A stretch of DNA of 64,000 bases from a virus, in IMG/VR virus record IMGVR_UViG_3300012003_000003, positions 1 to 64,000 of that record. One strand, given 5' to 3'. The number at the start of each line of letters is the position of its first letter. Positions within the stretch are counted from its first letter, which is position 1. This document shows positions 48,413 to 60,000 of this stretch, piece after piece. Below the pieces are notes generated by a model that saw only the letters and a list, made by a program, of their open reading frames with translations, was not told where the DNA came from and did not search any database. Position numbers and translations under genes: made by a program.

Positions 48413-48529
48413 TTATTTATAAAATTCAGTTTGAGGCTCATCATCAAACGCCTCGTCATCATCTTCTAAAGGTTCCGTGTCAACCAATATCTCCCCATCC
48501 CTTTCGGCATCATAATCTTCGGGATCCAT
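48413..48529 (-). CDS. Very acidic miniprotein (38 aa)
   Basis: MDPEDYDAERDGEILVDTEP then LEDDDEAFDDEPQ contains about 18 Asp/Glu in 38 residues. It lies 1 nt after the giant internal virion gene and 4 nt before the ATP-grasp gene. It could be a DNA mimic or a scaffold-like partner. Confidence 0.5.
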   Translation of the reverse strand: MDPEDYDAERDGEILVDTEPLEDDDEAFDDEPQTEFYK

Positions 48530-48530
48530 A

Positions 48531-51500
48531 TCAATGCTTTTTAGGTACGTTTTTCCTTAATCCAGGTACTCCGCTTTCCAACATCTGACCTACATACTTC
48601 ATAAACCCATGGCGTTTTAGTTTCGGGGCACGTTTCTGTTGGGTATGATCAGAAAATGCCAATCCCGGAATTGTGGTTTTAGCCCCCTCCTTAACATCTG
48701 TTATCTCTGCCAACTGTTGTAAAGCAGCGGGTTCAATTTCACCCTTTACTGTTTCTGCACCAAATTTCGTTAACTTTTTCATTACCCCGCTACCACCTGT
48801 TGTTAAATCAACTAACCTTTTTATTTCATTGGCCTGTGGCACTTCATACCCCAACCCCGATATTGTTCCCCACGCAGCAGCCGGTATCCTGCCGTCTACA
48901 TGTCGGTATTTATCCAATAACTGCCTGAAATTGGCCCCTACCTGTGCCGCAATAAATACAGGGTGCTCAACAAGGAACGCCGGTATATTAACCCCATCTA
49001 CTTTGATACGACCCGGAGCTACCTTCTCCTTTTTACCCGGTTGATAAAACCCGCCAAACATTTTAGGGTTAAAGAAACCAAGTGCCAACGCCGCGCCGCC
49101 TATGCTGCCCTTTTTCAAGTGTTCAAGTATTATATCTGCTTCTTCTGGTGACAGGTTATCCATTCCCTTACTCATAGCGCGTCCCAACCTGGCTAAACCT
49201 GATACACTACCAAACGAATATTTAGCGCCCTCCAACACGATATTTGACGGCACCTTAACGAAGGGAAGTAAAATACGGAAAGCAGCCCCCGCCGTCCTGC
49301 TTATGGATGACTGGCTTTTTTCAAGCGAGCCAACATTATTTTCGTAAATCTTAGATAGGGTATTATCACCCATAAAAATAGCCTTTTCAGCATCCTTATA
49401 GGCGTTTAACCTGTTTTGAGCATCATTAACGGGGTCAAGAGGATCAAGTCCGGCATCAATCATTTTAGCGGTTCTTTTTGCATAGGATAGTTCCCATGCA
49501 AAGCGTTTAACAGGCGCTTTAATGGCTGAGTGTATGTGACCAAAAAATTCTTTTGCTTCTGAAGGTAGCGTAGCACCCCTTTCTTTGTACAGGTTAGTTA
49601 GGTTGCTTCCCGCACCGGTAAGTTCCTGGTAAGCATCTTTCATGCCGATGGTAAACGCGCGGGAATATGCTTCGGATATTGATTTTACCGCCGCGCCGTC
49701 AGTTAGCCTATTTGCTTCACGCATAGCACTACGGCTTACACTACCCTCAATAGATGATTTAGCCGAAACTTTGGGTAGTATAGCCGAATATCCTTTCCCT
49801 AATCCCTCCTGTATGGGCTTAATACCCATTGTAGCCAACCCCGTTGAAGCAAGTTTACCTAATACAGTTACAGAGGCCAACTTAGCCTGTCTGCCGTATT
49901 TAACGGCTATATCAACAGCTTTCCTATTCCATGACTTTTTAGAGTTTTCAATATCGGCAATCTTTTTATTCACCTTTTGCTGTTCCCTGTTTATCTCTGC
50001 CCTTATATTCAGGTAATCATTATCAACCAATATTTTAGCGTACGTCTTTTGCTCAAACGTTCCCGATTTAAGTTTTTCAAGTTTTGTAGCCTGTAACTTC
50101 TTTGCCCTGCCTAATCGTAACTCATTTTGTTCGGTAAGGTACTTATCAAAGTTTTCCTTAACTATACTTGCAATATCTTCTTTATCTAATCCGTCAATGT
50201 GGTCTTTCAGGTCGTTGTAAAGTTTATCAACTACGGAAGCCAATGACGTAGCGCCATCCAATACATAGTTCCTGGCCAGTTTAGTTAACGGCACGATCAT
50301 GTCAACGGGTATCTTGTTAGCACCCGCATTGCTACGTGCTTTTTTAGCCAATAGATGCAAGTCAGCCAATAGCCCCTCACGTTCTTTACGCAGGGACGCT
50401 TTAGTTACTTCCCGTTTCGCCTGCCGTTCCTCGTGATTAGCGGTACGGTTCACCTTGTCCACCAAACTATTTTCAGACTGTTTTTTTAGCTTTTCAACAA
50501 GGTCGTCCCTTTGATTTTCGAGTTCTTCAATACGCTTTGTTCGCTTTTCAAGTTCTGCCTTATCACTCGGGTCAAGTTCTTCCCCGCCGTTAGCTACTTT
50601 AGCCCTACCAATAATCGTTTCGGTAGAGTAGTCCTCGTTCATTAGTTGCGTACGATAACCCAAACCTGAACCGAGCTCACTACCGCCAATATCCGTAGCC
50701 TTTTGATTTAAAGCTATCTCGTCGGTTATCTTAGCGATTTTAATTTCGTTATCCGAAGCATTTTCGGGATCGGTATCTTTTAATATTTTTCTACGCTGGT
50801 TTTTTAATTGGGTTTTACGGTATTCTAAGGCCGCCTGTTCCACATCAGTAGCGGGGCGCTCTTTATCAATAATATCATTAGCGGTACGGTTGGCGTAATC
50901 AGGATCATCGTCAACCAATTCTTTCCCTTTAGCATCAATGGTTTCCCTACGCCTGTCTTTTTTAGCCACATCGGATTTGGTACCGGCTTCTTCACGTTCC
51001 TTTTCGGTATCAGCATGGCGTATGCCCGTTTTTTCGGGTTTATCCTCATCGGTTATCCCGGCATCTTTAAGGTCTTTAGTGATGGCACTACGTATCTTAT
51101 CCCTATCCTTTTCTTCCGAGTTGGCAAGTATATGCTTAACTGCGGCATCAATGGCATCGATCAGTTTACCACCGTTTTCAATCACGGTAGCCGCCGTTTC
51201 AAGGGCACCATCATAAATTGCCACCCCTACGCCCTGTAAGCCACCGTGTAGCGAGTTTTTATCAGATTTGAGGCTACGTATCTTATCGGCTAAAGTCTTT
51301 GCCTGTTCGCTTATTTTGACAGGCGGTTTCTTAAACGTTGTTTTGCCTGTGCTGCTTTTTGGTCTTTCAGCTTTTTCGCCTGGTCTATTTTCTCCATCAT
51401 TTCCAGTGCCGTCATTTTTGGGTTGTTGTGCGCCTTTCTCATCATTTTGGTCAGCAACTTTCGGTACGCCGACTGTTTCATCTGCCGGTTGTTCAGCAGG

Positions 51501-53408
51501 TATCTCCGTATTTGGTTTGGTTTGTTCATGTATAGGTTTTTTAGCTTCTCGTTCTGTAGTTTCCAAATCATATCGACTTGGCGTAATTTCTTCCATCTTG
51601 CCACCAATGGTTTTAAAAAACTTCCCCTCTTCGTTATTTATAGCCAACCCTTTTGAATAGGTTGGTTTTTGGTCTTTAACCAAACCCATAAGTTTATCAT
51701 TTGCCTGTTCTATCTTATCAGTCAAATATTGTTCCTTAGCTGATGGCATCTCGGCATAGACAGGATCAAGGTTTTTACGTTCACCTGCCGACTTATCTAA
51801 TTCAGTCTGCAATTCGTTCCTATCCAAAATAAGCCCTACTGCTTTGGTTTTATTCTTAACAGTTGCAGGTAATGATTTTACTGCTTGGGATATTTTATCA
51901 ATATGGTCGTGCGTAGCTTTTATCTCGTCGCTGTTCCATCCATTTTCATGGCCGTGCTGTTCTATGTTATACTTAATATTATCAATATTAGCTTGCGATG
52001 GGTTATTAATAACAGCCTTGGTTATCTCGTTCTCATAACCTGAATTTGGAAGCAATTTAGAGGCAGCATCCAAAGCGCCAATGCTACCGAATAATGGGAC
52101 CTGTTTAGTAAGACTATTACTTTCGTTTTCTGCAAGGTTGCCCAGGTTCTCGTTAAATACTGGTTTGTCGCCTTGTGAAGTTTGCAAGGCATCTACCGCC
52201 TTATGAACAGCATAATTACCAACATTTAATTTAGTAAACGTTTTTGCAGCATCGGTATAGTGTTTTAGTATCTCGCTTGGTGAACGATCTAATTTTTCAA
52301 CAAACGACTGTGTTTTACCTGTTAATAGGTTTTTATAGCCATCTTCGGATAACCCTTTTTCTGCTGCCTCTTTTAAAGCATCAGTAGCTATTCCCTGAAC
52401 AACTTTATCTTTTACAGCACTTGATACACCCTTACCAAAAATCTTGCCTCCAAAATCAGCTAATGCCATATTAACGACACCACCGCCCTGTATTAGTGCT
52501 TCTTTTGCCAATGGGTTCAGATCGGGCATCTTATCGGCCATTTCTTTAGCCTGTCCTAATCCCTGTAAGTATAATAGCGTTTTTGGTAATCCTGCCGCTT
52601 CACCAGCCGCAATAGATGGAGCAAAGTTAGCCATTTGACCTACGGCGGCCACTCCGGCTCCAACGCCTACTCTATGTCCGTTAACGGTGGGTACGGACAT
52701 ATTTTCTATTGTCGCCTTATCGTTATCTGTTAATCCATAATCGGCAAATTTATCTGCTTCCTTAAATGCTTCATCAGTAGGCTCAATACCCATCATAGAA
52801 CCTGCTGGGTTATTAGCCATATTGGCTACATGGGCAAGTCCCTTGGCGATTTGTATGGTTCCGTGGGTAGCCTCACTGCCTATATACTTTGCAGCCCCGA
52901 TAAGTTTACCAGCAGGCGTTTGCATATAGTTATAGTGATCTATATTTTCTTTAGAAGGCACACCCAACTGATCGGGGTGTGAATTACTACCCATTTCTAA
53001 AGCCTTGTCAAATCCTTTTTGCGCCTCTTTTGGCAACTCAGAACGTAACTGTTTAAAATGGTCGGTAACGGCTTGTTGTTTTGCCAGTTGATCTTTTTTA
53101 TACGCCTCCCGGTGTTCGGGTAGTATGGGCGTTAAATCACCGCTTTGGGGGATATTTAGGAAAGGATCTGAGCTGGGCGATTGTGGCTCTGATCCACCGC
53201 CCAATTTGGTAAATGAACTCTCCAAATCTGCCATAGCCCGCTTTTGATGTATATCTTCGGCAGTAGGCCGATAATCGTTCGTAGGAAATGGTGAAGGTGT
53301 AGTACCATCTTTTTTTTTTACGGGCATATCAGGAAGCTCATTAGATGGTGCTTTTTTTGCCTTTGGCATATCGGGTAGTTGGTCAGTAAGGGTTTCTTGT
53401 CCGTCCAT
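48531..53408 (-). CDS. Giant internal virion protein (gp16-like position)
   Basis: The 1625-residue protein starts MDGQETLTDQLPDMPKAKKA and is mostly helical and charged. It has several Gly/Ala-rich, mildly hydrophobic stretches (VGVGAGVAAVGQMANFAPSI, KLASVTVLGKLASTGLATMG), suited to ejection across membranes. A Pro/Glu-rich disordered part lies near residues 600-700. No lytic transglycosylase motif was seen. In T7-like phages the largest internal virion protein is ejected first to make a channel; the role here follows from size and order. Confidence 0.6.
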   Translation of the reverse strand: MDGQETLTDQLPDMPKAKKAPSNELPDMPVKKKDGTTPSPFPTNDYRPTAEDIHQKRAMADLESSFTKLGGGSEPQSPSSDPFLNIPQSGDLTPILPEHREAYKKDQLAKQQAVTDHFKQLRSELPKEAQKGFDKALEMGSNSHPDQLGVPSKENIDHYNYMQTPAGKLIGAAKYIGSEATHGTIQIAKGLAHVANMANNPAGSMMGIEPTDEAFKEADKFADYGLTDNDKATIENMSVPTVNGHRVGVGAGVAAVGQMANFAPSIAAGEAAGLPKTLLYLQGLGQAKEMADKMPDLNPLAKEALIQGGGVVNMALADFGGKIFGKGVSSAVKDKVVQGIATDALKEAAEKGLSEDGYKNLLTGKTQSFVEKLDRSPSEILKHYTDAAKTFTKLNVGNYAVHKAVDALQTSQGDKPVFNENLGNLAENESNSLTKQVPLFGSIGALDAASKLLPNSGYENEITKAVINNPSQANIDNIKYNIEQHGHENGWNSDEIKATHDHIDKISQAVKSLPATVKNKTKAVGLILDRNELQTELDKSAGERKNLDPVYAEMPSAKEQYLTDKIEQANDKLMGLVKDQKPTYSKGLAINNEEGKFFKTIGGKMEEITPSRYDLETTEREAKKPIHEQTKPNTEIPAEQPADETVGVPKVADQNDEKGAQQPKNDGTGNDGENRPGEKAERPKSSTGKTTFKKPPVKISEQAKTLADKIRSLKSDKNSLHGGLQGVGVAIYDGALETAATVIENGGKLIDAIDAAVKHILANSEEKDRDKIRSAITKDLKDAGITDEDKPEKTGIRHADTEKEREEAGTKSDVAKKDRRRETIDAKGKELVDDDPDYANRTANDIIDKERPATDVEQAALEYRKTQLKNQRRKILKDTDPENASDNEIKIAKITDEIALNQKATDIGGSELGSGLGYRTQLMNEDYSTETIIGRAKVANGGEELDPSDKAELEKRTKRIEELENQRDDLVEKLKKQSENSLVDKVNRTANHEERQAKREVTKASLRKEREGLLADLHLLAKKARSNAGANKIPVDMIVPLTKLARNYVLDGATSLASVVDKLYNDLKDHIDGLDKEDIASIVKENFDKYLTEQNELRLGRAKKLQATKLEKLKSGTFEQKTYAKILVDNDYLNIRAEINREQQKVNKKIADIENSKKSWNRKAVDIAVKYGRQAKLASVTVLGKLASTGLATMGIKPIQEGLGKGYSAILPKVSAKSSIEGSVSRSAMREANRLTDGAAVKSISEAYSRAFTIGMKDAYQELTGAGSNLTNLYKERGATLPSEAKEFFGHIHSAIKAPVKRFAWELSYAKRTAKMIDAGLDPLDPVNDAQNRLNAYKDAEKAIFMGDNTLSKIYENNVGSLEKSQSSISRTAGAAFRILLPFVKVPSNIVLEGAKYSFGSVSGLARLGRAMSKGMDNLSPEEADIILEHLKKGSIGGAALALGFFNPKMFGGFYQPGKKEKVAPGRIKVDGVNIPAFLVEHPVFIAAQVGANFRQLLDKYRHVDGRIPAAAWGTISGLGYEVPQANEIKRLVDLTTGGSGVMKKLTKFGAETVKGEIEPAALQQLAEITDVKEGAKTTIPGLAFSDHTQQKRAPKLKRHGFMKYVGQMLESGVPGLRKNVPKKH

Positions 53409-53410
53409 AA

Positions 53411-54919
53411 CTATTGCTTATTTAACCAGTTTATATATTCCTGATCGCTCACACCCGCTTTAACGGCTTTTTCATGTATAGCACTTGACGGATGAGTACC
53501 CTTAAAATTGCCTGTTGTTACAGTATAGGATTTAGGCTGTTGCTTATCGGGTTGTTTAATTTGTGCCTGCGGTAACTGCCCGTGGCCACCCTTTACACCC
53601 TCAATCTGGTTAAGTTGACTAAGATTAACATTTTGTTCCTTTGCCATCTGAGCAAAATCAGCCAAATAAGTAGGTGAAGCAGGATTTAGGGGATAATCCT
53701 TTTTAGGCTTTATTTCTTCCTGTTTTAACTTATAATCCTTGTCTGTGGGGTCAAATGGTTCGCCAGGATTTTCCTTGGCCCATTTAGCCTTTTGTTCCTT
53801 ATTAAATTCAACAGCCTTTTGATCTATTTGGGGCGGGAATTGAATTGTCTGAACGCCGTTTGAAGGGTCTATGTTAACATGGGGTTTTGCACCACCATAT
53901 TGGCCCTTTGGTAGTAAACTGAAGAACTTGTCGCCGCCCGCAGCGTCTCCACGTGCCATTGCTTGTGCAAGGAACTGAGCAGGTGTTGGCTGATTTGAAG
54001 CTTCTGTACCTGGCCGTGGATGTGCCAACTCATATTGATAGTGGGCATAGAATAATTTATCGGGTGCTTCCGGCTTGTATGATTCATGAAACACGGGTTT
54101 AGTCTGGTCATAAAAACCAACACTATCCCCCATATCAGCCATATACTGCTTAACCCGCAACCCTAACTCCTTTTGCGGGTTAGGGTCTTGTATGTTGGGG
54201 TAACGGTCAGCCAATGATTTTTGTACGTCTGGCTGTGATGTAGCCCAGTGCATGGTACTTTCAAGGGCACCATTGTCACCATCCATGGGAATACCACGGC
54301 TTTGAACTACGTAAGCACCCTTTTTACCCGCAACGGTAGCAGGTGTTTGTGTCCCGTTATCATATTGCAGGTTCTTTGTCAATAAGTCTTTATGGGCCTG
54401 ATATAGCTTATCCACCTTGTCGGGGTCAACCCTGCGTTGTTGCGTAGTGAAATCCTGTATGGTGTCTGGGCTATTTACCTCACTGTCCTTACTTTTACGG
54501 TACGCATCAAGGGCTTTATCATCCCAGTTATTAGGGTTTTGCTGATAGGCGGTAGCCCATGCATGCTCCTGTAGTCCCTGTTTCTTGCTCTTTTCAGCAT
54601 AGGTGCCCAAATCATTTAACGACTGCCTCACCTGTGCGAGTGCCATAGCCTTTTTCATCGGGTCTTTCTCATTCTCGCTGTCTATAGCTGTTTGCTTTAT
54701 CGTGGCATATTGTTTCAGGTAAGACTGCCTGTCGGCGTCATTACGTAACCCGGACGGGTCATACCCCTTGGCCAGTGTATCAGCAAGGTACTTGTTATCG
54801 GCGTCCTGCTTGGTTTTACGCTGCGCCAGCATTTGCCCATACATCTGTATGGCAGGGGACGGATTAAACGCCTTGGCATCGCCAATTCCTTCGCCAATAT
54901 CTAAATGACCAACTCCCAT
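53411..54919 (-). CDS. Internal virion protein (gp15-like position)
   Basis: The ATG at 54919 overlaps the previous stop as TAATG and gives MGVGHLDIGEGIGDAKAFNP. The 502-residue product is hydrophilic, Gln/Lys-rich and helical, with GQMLAQRKTKQDADNKYLAD near the start and a disordered PQAQIKQPDKQQPKSYTV part near the end. Position between gp14-like and gp16-like genes supports an ejected or internal virion role. Confidence 0.58.
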   Translation of the reverse strand: MGVGHLDIGEGIGDAKAFNPSPAIQMYGQMLAQRKTKQDADNKYLADTLAKGYDPSGLRNDADRQSYLKQYATIKQTAIDSENEKDPMKKAMALAQVRQSLNDLGTYAEKSKKQGLQEHAWATAYQQNPNNWDDKALDAYRKSKDSEVNSPDTIQDFTTQQRRVDPDKVDKLYQAHKDLLTKNLQYDNGTQTPATVAGKKGAYVVQSRGIPMDGDNGALESTMHWATSQPDVQKSLADRYPNIQDPNPQKELGLRVKQYMADMGDSVGFYDQTKPVFHESYKPEAPDKLFYAHYQYELAHPRPGTEASNQPTPAQFLAQAMARGDAAGGDKFFSLLPKGQYGGAKPHVNIDPSNGVQTIQFPPQIDQKAVEFNKEQKAKWAKENPGEPFDPTDKDYKLKQEEIKPKKDYPLNPASPTYLADFAQMAKEQNVNLSQLNQIEGVKGGHGQLPQAQIKQPDKQQPKSYTVTTGNFKGTHPSSAIHEKAVKAGVSDQEYINWLNKQ

Positions 54920-55746
54920 TATTGCCCCCAATTATAAGGTAAGCCCGGATAAGGTTGTTGACCCCGATATGGGTTTTGGCGTTGGTAAGGTACGCCCGAT
55001 GGTAACCCCGTGCCTGAAAATTGTGGTGTCTGAAAATTAGCGCCCATTACACCGTTATTGTTTTGTTGTGACTGTCCCGCCAAATAGCTATTAAAACCAC
55101 TTGCTGTATTGTTCATCTGATTTTGGGTTGCCGAAATATCTGCCTGTGCTGCGCCATTTGTCGCTGCTACATTACCAACGGGGGAAGTGTTTGGGTTGTT
55201 TGAAGCATAGTTTAACGCCGTCATACCTAATTGACCTGCACCAGAAATAGTGTTGTTCATACCCGTTTCTGCCGCACCCTTATAAGCCTGCATCTGGTTA
55301 AAATCACGGGTATATTTATCAAAAACATCTGACTGCTGTTTAGCCAGTTCCTGATTACCCAACTGCCCGTTTTGACCTATAAAATATCGTTCATTAGCCT
55401 GCCGTGCCTGCGCATCTTCGGCGGTTAGGCTATTCATGGCATTATCCGACTGCCGGGTAACAGCGGCTACGCCCGAGCCTGGGTTTGCTGATCTGCTTAA
55501 TGTAGCCAGACCCGCAGCGTTATTTTGGTTGATACCATTTACGGCGTTATTATATTGCTGCTGTGGCAAGCCAAGCGTAGCCATTTGACGGGCTATCTCC
55601 CGGTTTTGGTAAAATTCGCCTGGTATATGATATACCGGGTCTTTCAGGTTTTTCTGAATGGCATTTGCCTTTGCACTGTTGCGCTCGGATTTATAGGCTC
55701 CGTAAGCCAAACCTGCACCGGCTATTACTAATCCTCCGAGGGGCAT
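54919..55746 (-). CDS. Internal virion protein (gp14-like position)
   Basis: The 275-residue protein has a hydrophobic Gly/Ala N-terminus (MPLGGLVIAGAGLAYGAYKS), a helical Asn/Gln-rich centre (AKQQSDVFDKYTRDFNQMQA) and a disordered Asn/Pro/Gln tail ending PYPGLPYNWGQ. This matches T7 gp14-like ejection proteins in build, but not in clear sequence. It would be ejected into the cell envelope with its neighbours. Confidence 0.58.
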   Translation of the reverse strand: MPLGGLVIAGAGLAYGAYKSERNSAKANAIQKNLKDPVYHIPGEFYQNREIARQMATLGLPQQQYNNAVNGINQNNAAGLATLSRSANPGSGVAAVTRQSDNAMNSLTAEDAQARQANERYFIGQNGQLGNQELAKQQSDVFDKYTRDFNQMQAYKGAAETGMNNTISGAGQLGMTALNYASNNPNTSPVGNVAATNGAAQADISATQNQMNNTASGFNSYLAGQSQQNNNGVMGANFQTPQFSGTGLPSGVPYQRQNPYRGQQPYPGLPYNWGQ

Positions 55747-55757
55747 CGTCTTAGGTT

Positions 55758-56147
55758 TTAAATTGTTAACACTATTAACTGTTCTTTTACTTGCATTCCC
55801 TGCCTGATAAGATGTTTAATAGCCCGGCTATTTTTACCATGCAAGACACATTCAAATGTAGGTAAAATATTTTTTATTGAAAGGAACCAATTTTTCAGTG
55901 TTTTTTTATCGCGGTGACCAACATTTATACCAAAGCTATAAAGCAACCCATCCGACAAAACAGTAAACCCAAAGTCTCCAACACGGTAACAAGTTAACGG
56001 CATTATTTCAGCTGTCTTGCATATCTCATTATACGTATGATTAGCATAATCGGTATCTGAAATATGGTAAACGGGTAAATCAGTATCACCCTCAAAGGCA
56101 ATCTGTATAAAGGGCAATAGTTCGGTGATTGATATTTCTTCTATCAT
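55758..56147 (-). CDS. gp13-like protein (GNAT-type fold)
   Basis: The 129-residue product has LPVYHISDTDYANHTYNEIC, GDFGFTVLSDGLLYSFGINV and KKTLKNWFLSIKNILP, a layout like T7 gp13 family proteins with a GNAT-type fold. T7 gp13 helps assembly of the internal core and is not in the mature virion. It is coupled by ATGA to the gene before it and is next to the gp14-like gene. Confidence 0.5.
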   Translation of the reverse strand: MIEEISITELLPFIQIAFEGDTDLPVYHISDTDYANHTYNEICKTAEIMPLTCYRVGDFGFTVLSDGLLYSFGINVGHRDKKTLKNWFLSIKNILPTFECVLHGKNSRAIKHLIRQGMQVKEQLIVLTI

Positions 56148-57058
56148 GGTCTTGCGCCCGTAAATACCACTTTTGTGCGTACTGCAATACTAAATATCTG
56201 TAATGGGGTTGACGCATCAACCGTTACTAATTCCACAATTAGCCAGTTACCACGCATACCAGCACCGTTTACAATATTTTCATCGTTCTCATCACCCAAT
56301 ATGGAGGCTGAATAAACATTATCAACCTGATAGTTGGTAACACTTAGTCCGTTAGCCGCCAATTTCTGCTTTATAAAATCGGTATCGATCAGCGTTGATA
56401 CCTGCCCGTTTGATGATTGTATCCCATCTATAGCGGTTATCAGCAGCATATTGGCCTGATAATTCAACACCTCGTAGTCCTTTACAATGCCAGGGTTCTT
56501 GGCTGACACAATCTTAATCTTAGATTGAAACTGCTGCCCAAAGAAATTATTGGTTGAATTGGTGGCCCCGTTTTGTGCTGAATAAAGCGACCCCTGATAA
56601 CCTACAATGGTTTTCTCATCTATGGACCACCCAAAATCAGGATACATATTTCTGAAATCACCCCACTTTTTATTTATGGCCGACCAGATAATTGTTGTTC
56701 CTATGTTATTGGTGATATTCCTAACATTAAACCCGGTGATCACGCAGTTGGCATTGGAGTAAAATTTAACAAAGCCGTTGCCTGTAGGTGACAGCGTTTC
56801 AACATAAATATTGGGCGTTGTTTCCATGGCCCCATTTGAGCCGGGTGTCTGGGATTGTACGTACCCACCCGATATACTCAAAACAGAATAAGACACCTGG
56901 TAGGTTTGGCCTGCCGTAACGGGGTAATTGGTTAACGTACACAACCCGCTGTTACAGGCCACGTGCGTAGCATCAACACCGTCTACCGACCAACCAGTGT
57001 CATTGCATGCGGTTAACAGGTTTACTACAATTGCCGTATTTTGGATTGCTGAGTACAT
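56144..57058 (-). CDS. Tail-associated beta-rich protein (304 aa)
   Basis: The protein starts with a carbohydrate-binding-like beta region (TLTNYPVTAGQTYQVSYSVL then GFVKFYSNANCVITGFNVRN), followed by a second part KNPGIVKDYEVLNYQANMLL to the C-terminus. It is 2 nt downstream of the nozzle-like protein gene. The beta domain may bind sugars on the host surface. Not recognised. Confidence 0.58.
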   Translation of the reverse strand: MYSAIQNTAIVVNLLTACNDTGWSVDGVDATHVACNSGLCTLTNYPVTAGQTYQVSYSVLSISGGYVQSQTPGSNGAMETTPNIYVETLSPTGNGFVKFYSNANCVITGFNVRNITNNIGTTIIWSAINKKWGDFRNMYPDFGWSIDEKTIVGYQGSLYSAQNGATNSTNNFFGQQFQSKIKIVSAKNPGIVKDYEVLNYQANMLLITAIDGIQSSNGQVSTLIDTDFIKQKLAANGLSVTNYQVDNVYSASILGDENDENIVNGAGMRGNWLIVELVTVDASTPLQIFSIAVRTKVVFTGARP

Positions 57059-57060
57059 GG

Positions 57061-60000
57061 CTAATAGGTTGTTGTTGTTATAGAATCAGGTGTTATGCCT
57101 ACTGCAAAAGTATAGATAATATCAAGTACTGGCGAACCTACGCCTGTGCCAACTGTTCCATCAGCACCGGATGTAATATGACTTGATACACCCACTGGCG
57201 TTGTCGTTCCTGCCGATACTGCCGGTATCCTTGCTCCTGTAGTACCGTTAAGTTCAAGATAACCTTGGGTAATAGGCCTTGCACCGTAGCTAAAGTTACA
57301 TACACCGCCAACCGTATCACGGCCCTGTATCCTTAATGTAACCGATAATAATGAGGTGCCACCGTATTTAGCTGTAAAATAAGCAGTATTGATACCGAAA
57401 CGCCAGCCTGGTGCGGTTGTACCCAATTTATCAGATGATAGTAAGAAACAGTTTGACGGATCGGTTCCATTATTTGGCTGTAAAAGTGGGCCGCTTGGAC
57501 TTTCTATGGTTCCCGTAACAATTTGCCCTGTTTCAGACAATCCTGCTGTTTGTACGAAGCAACATAAATCAGCATTTACATCGGTCAGATAATCCACCAG
57601 AACTGTAGATATTGTAGCATCAATCAGGCAGGTTCCCGCTGCATTCGCTTCCGACTGTGCTGCAGCCTGCGCCTGACTGTCTGCATCTGCCTGACTAATA
57701 ATACTGGTGTATGCGCCCGCCGGTATACTCACATAAACAAAAGTACCTGATTGACCGCTTGGGCACCCCATTTTTCTGTAATTGGCATTTATAGCCACAT
57801 TTTGATAAAGCGCCGTGGTTACATCAAATGTACCACTCTGATTAAGTATGGTTAAGGTACAACTGGTTAACGCATCCCCAGAAGCCGAGCTCATAACCTG
57901 AACCTTTACCGTATCGCCAATACTAACGGTACCTGGCAATGAAGTATAAGCGCCGCCGTTAACAGAATAATTACCACCTGTAATACTGATGGCAACTGGC
58001 GTAGCCGAAACACCAGAAACGGTATTAGTATTTGATATTATTTCAGTAGAGAACGCCACTCCTGTTTGAGGTGTAAAGCTAAAGGCATCTACATATTGTG
58101 TCGTTACATTAAAGGTTGATGATTGCATGTCTACGGTTAATGTTGAGCTGGTTAATGTATCATACGACGCCGAGCTCTCTGTTTTTACCGTTACGATATC
58201 CCCTGCGTTAACAGTCCCCGGCGAAGTGGTATATGAGCCCCCATTTTTGGAATAACTGCCGCCGGTAATACTGATAGATGCTGGTAGTGTATTTCCGACA
58301 ACGGTTATAGAATTAGAAATAACATTGGTATTTAACAATTGCCCGGTAAGTGGGTTTAACGTAAATGGATTAACCGCGGTAGTACCAGTCGTAATGTCGA
58401 AAATAGCCGTTGTCGGCGGCGTTCCGATAGATAATGTCGCGCCTGTTTCGGTATCGTTGGCCGCCGAACTTGTCTGCTGTACCTGCACAGCATCGTATTG
58501 ATTAACGATGCCAGGTGATGAAGTAAACGCCCCGCCGTTAATAGAATATTCTCCCCCTACGATACTTATAGCAACGGGCACGTTATTGCCAAATACACCA
58601 ATTACATTTGAGGGTATACTTGTGCTTTTTGGCACATTTATTTGTGGTGCAAAAGAAAATTCACTAACTGCAGTTACACCCGCTGTCCAATTCAGGCAGT
58701 TATTCTTTGTCACAGCGCCTGTCCCCGGATTAAAGGTAAATATCGCGCTATCCCCACCCACATAGTTTAATGTCGGCGTATAGGTTACCAAACCTGTTGT
58801 TGCATCATACGACGCGGTACAGTTAGCACCGTTTGCCGTTGCCGATACATCGGAAGGCACAATAGTATAGCCATCGTTAGGATTCCAGTTATCAGGTGAG
58901 AATGGGAATAAAATCAATATCCCAGCAGGCGTTTGGATACACACCAAAACCTCCTCGTAAAAGTCATTATAAAACTGGTATAGCTTTTTACCCAACTGGT
59001 AAGCAGCATTCAGCGTTGACTTAAAGTATTTAGATCGTTTTCCGGATATGCTATCAATTCCAGATAATGTCAATTCGTACGGTTCTGATTTAAACGGGTC
59101 AATAAACCCGGCCCTGTTATAGCGCCTCCAAAAGCTTTCCTTAGCTGTGCCTATGCCAATATTTTCAGTCGCATACCGCCCATTGTTTAATAGCTTTTCT
59201 GATATACTTTGCCCGGTTAACTGGTCATTTAATATAGTGTAGGCCATATTAACGGGTATATAAAAGGTATTCAGTTCCTGGATGCAAACCAATACATCAC
59301 CACGTTGCCACATAATCTGTATAGCGCCCTGTGACGACGATATCTGCCCGTCACCATCCCCATATATGTTTGCGGGGTAAAACCTGTTTAACCCGTTGTT
59401 TTTGCTTCCCTCTATGTAATTTTGAGAGGTAATTATATTAGCCCTTCGCTCTGTCTGTTCCAACACATCATAGTAGGTTCTTGCCCTGCCAAATGAATAG
59501 TATTGTGACGGGTAAAAATCACTGTAATTTAAGTCGGTAGCCAATACCTGAACCGGCGTGTTATGGTATGGTAATTTACCATCTGCATACTGCCTTGTTT
59601 TATAATAAGCGCCGCCATCAAACAGATCAATGGTAGTGGACTCAAGTAACCCGTTGTTGATCAATATCTGATCACCTATTTCAAACCACTCTGTCGTGCT
59701 TTGCACCGCCGATGTTGCCTGATTAGCCTGTGTTGGTGAGTATAGCCTGAAAAATATGTTTCTTGCATTGATCTGTTGCCCATTATAAAATAGGTTTCCA
59801 CCCGAATACGTTAAGGCATTTGATTTTTCTACCTTAACAATATATGTCCCGGGGTCATACCCTAAAACGGCAAGGTTAATACACGGATTATTAAAATAGT
59901 GAATATTACCGGTGTCGTCAATCCAGTAATGGAAGGTACACCTATCCCCAACGGCGTAGTCGTATGCCAATATGGTATTAACACCCTCCTGCGCATAGTC

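Noticed and set aside
48531-53408. Virion RNA polymerase
   Set aside because: The giant protein has no recognisable metal-binding DxDGD-type motif and reads as helical internal virion protein.
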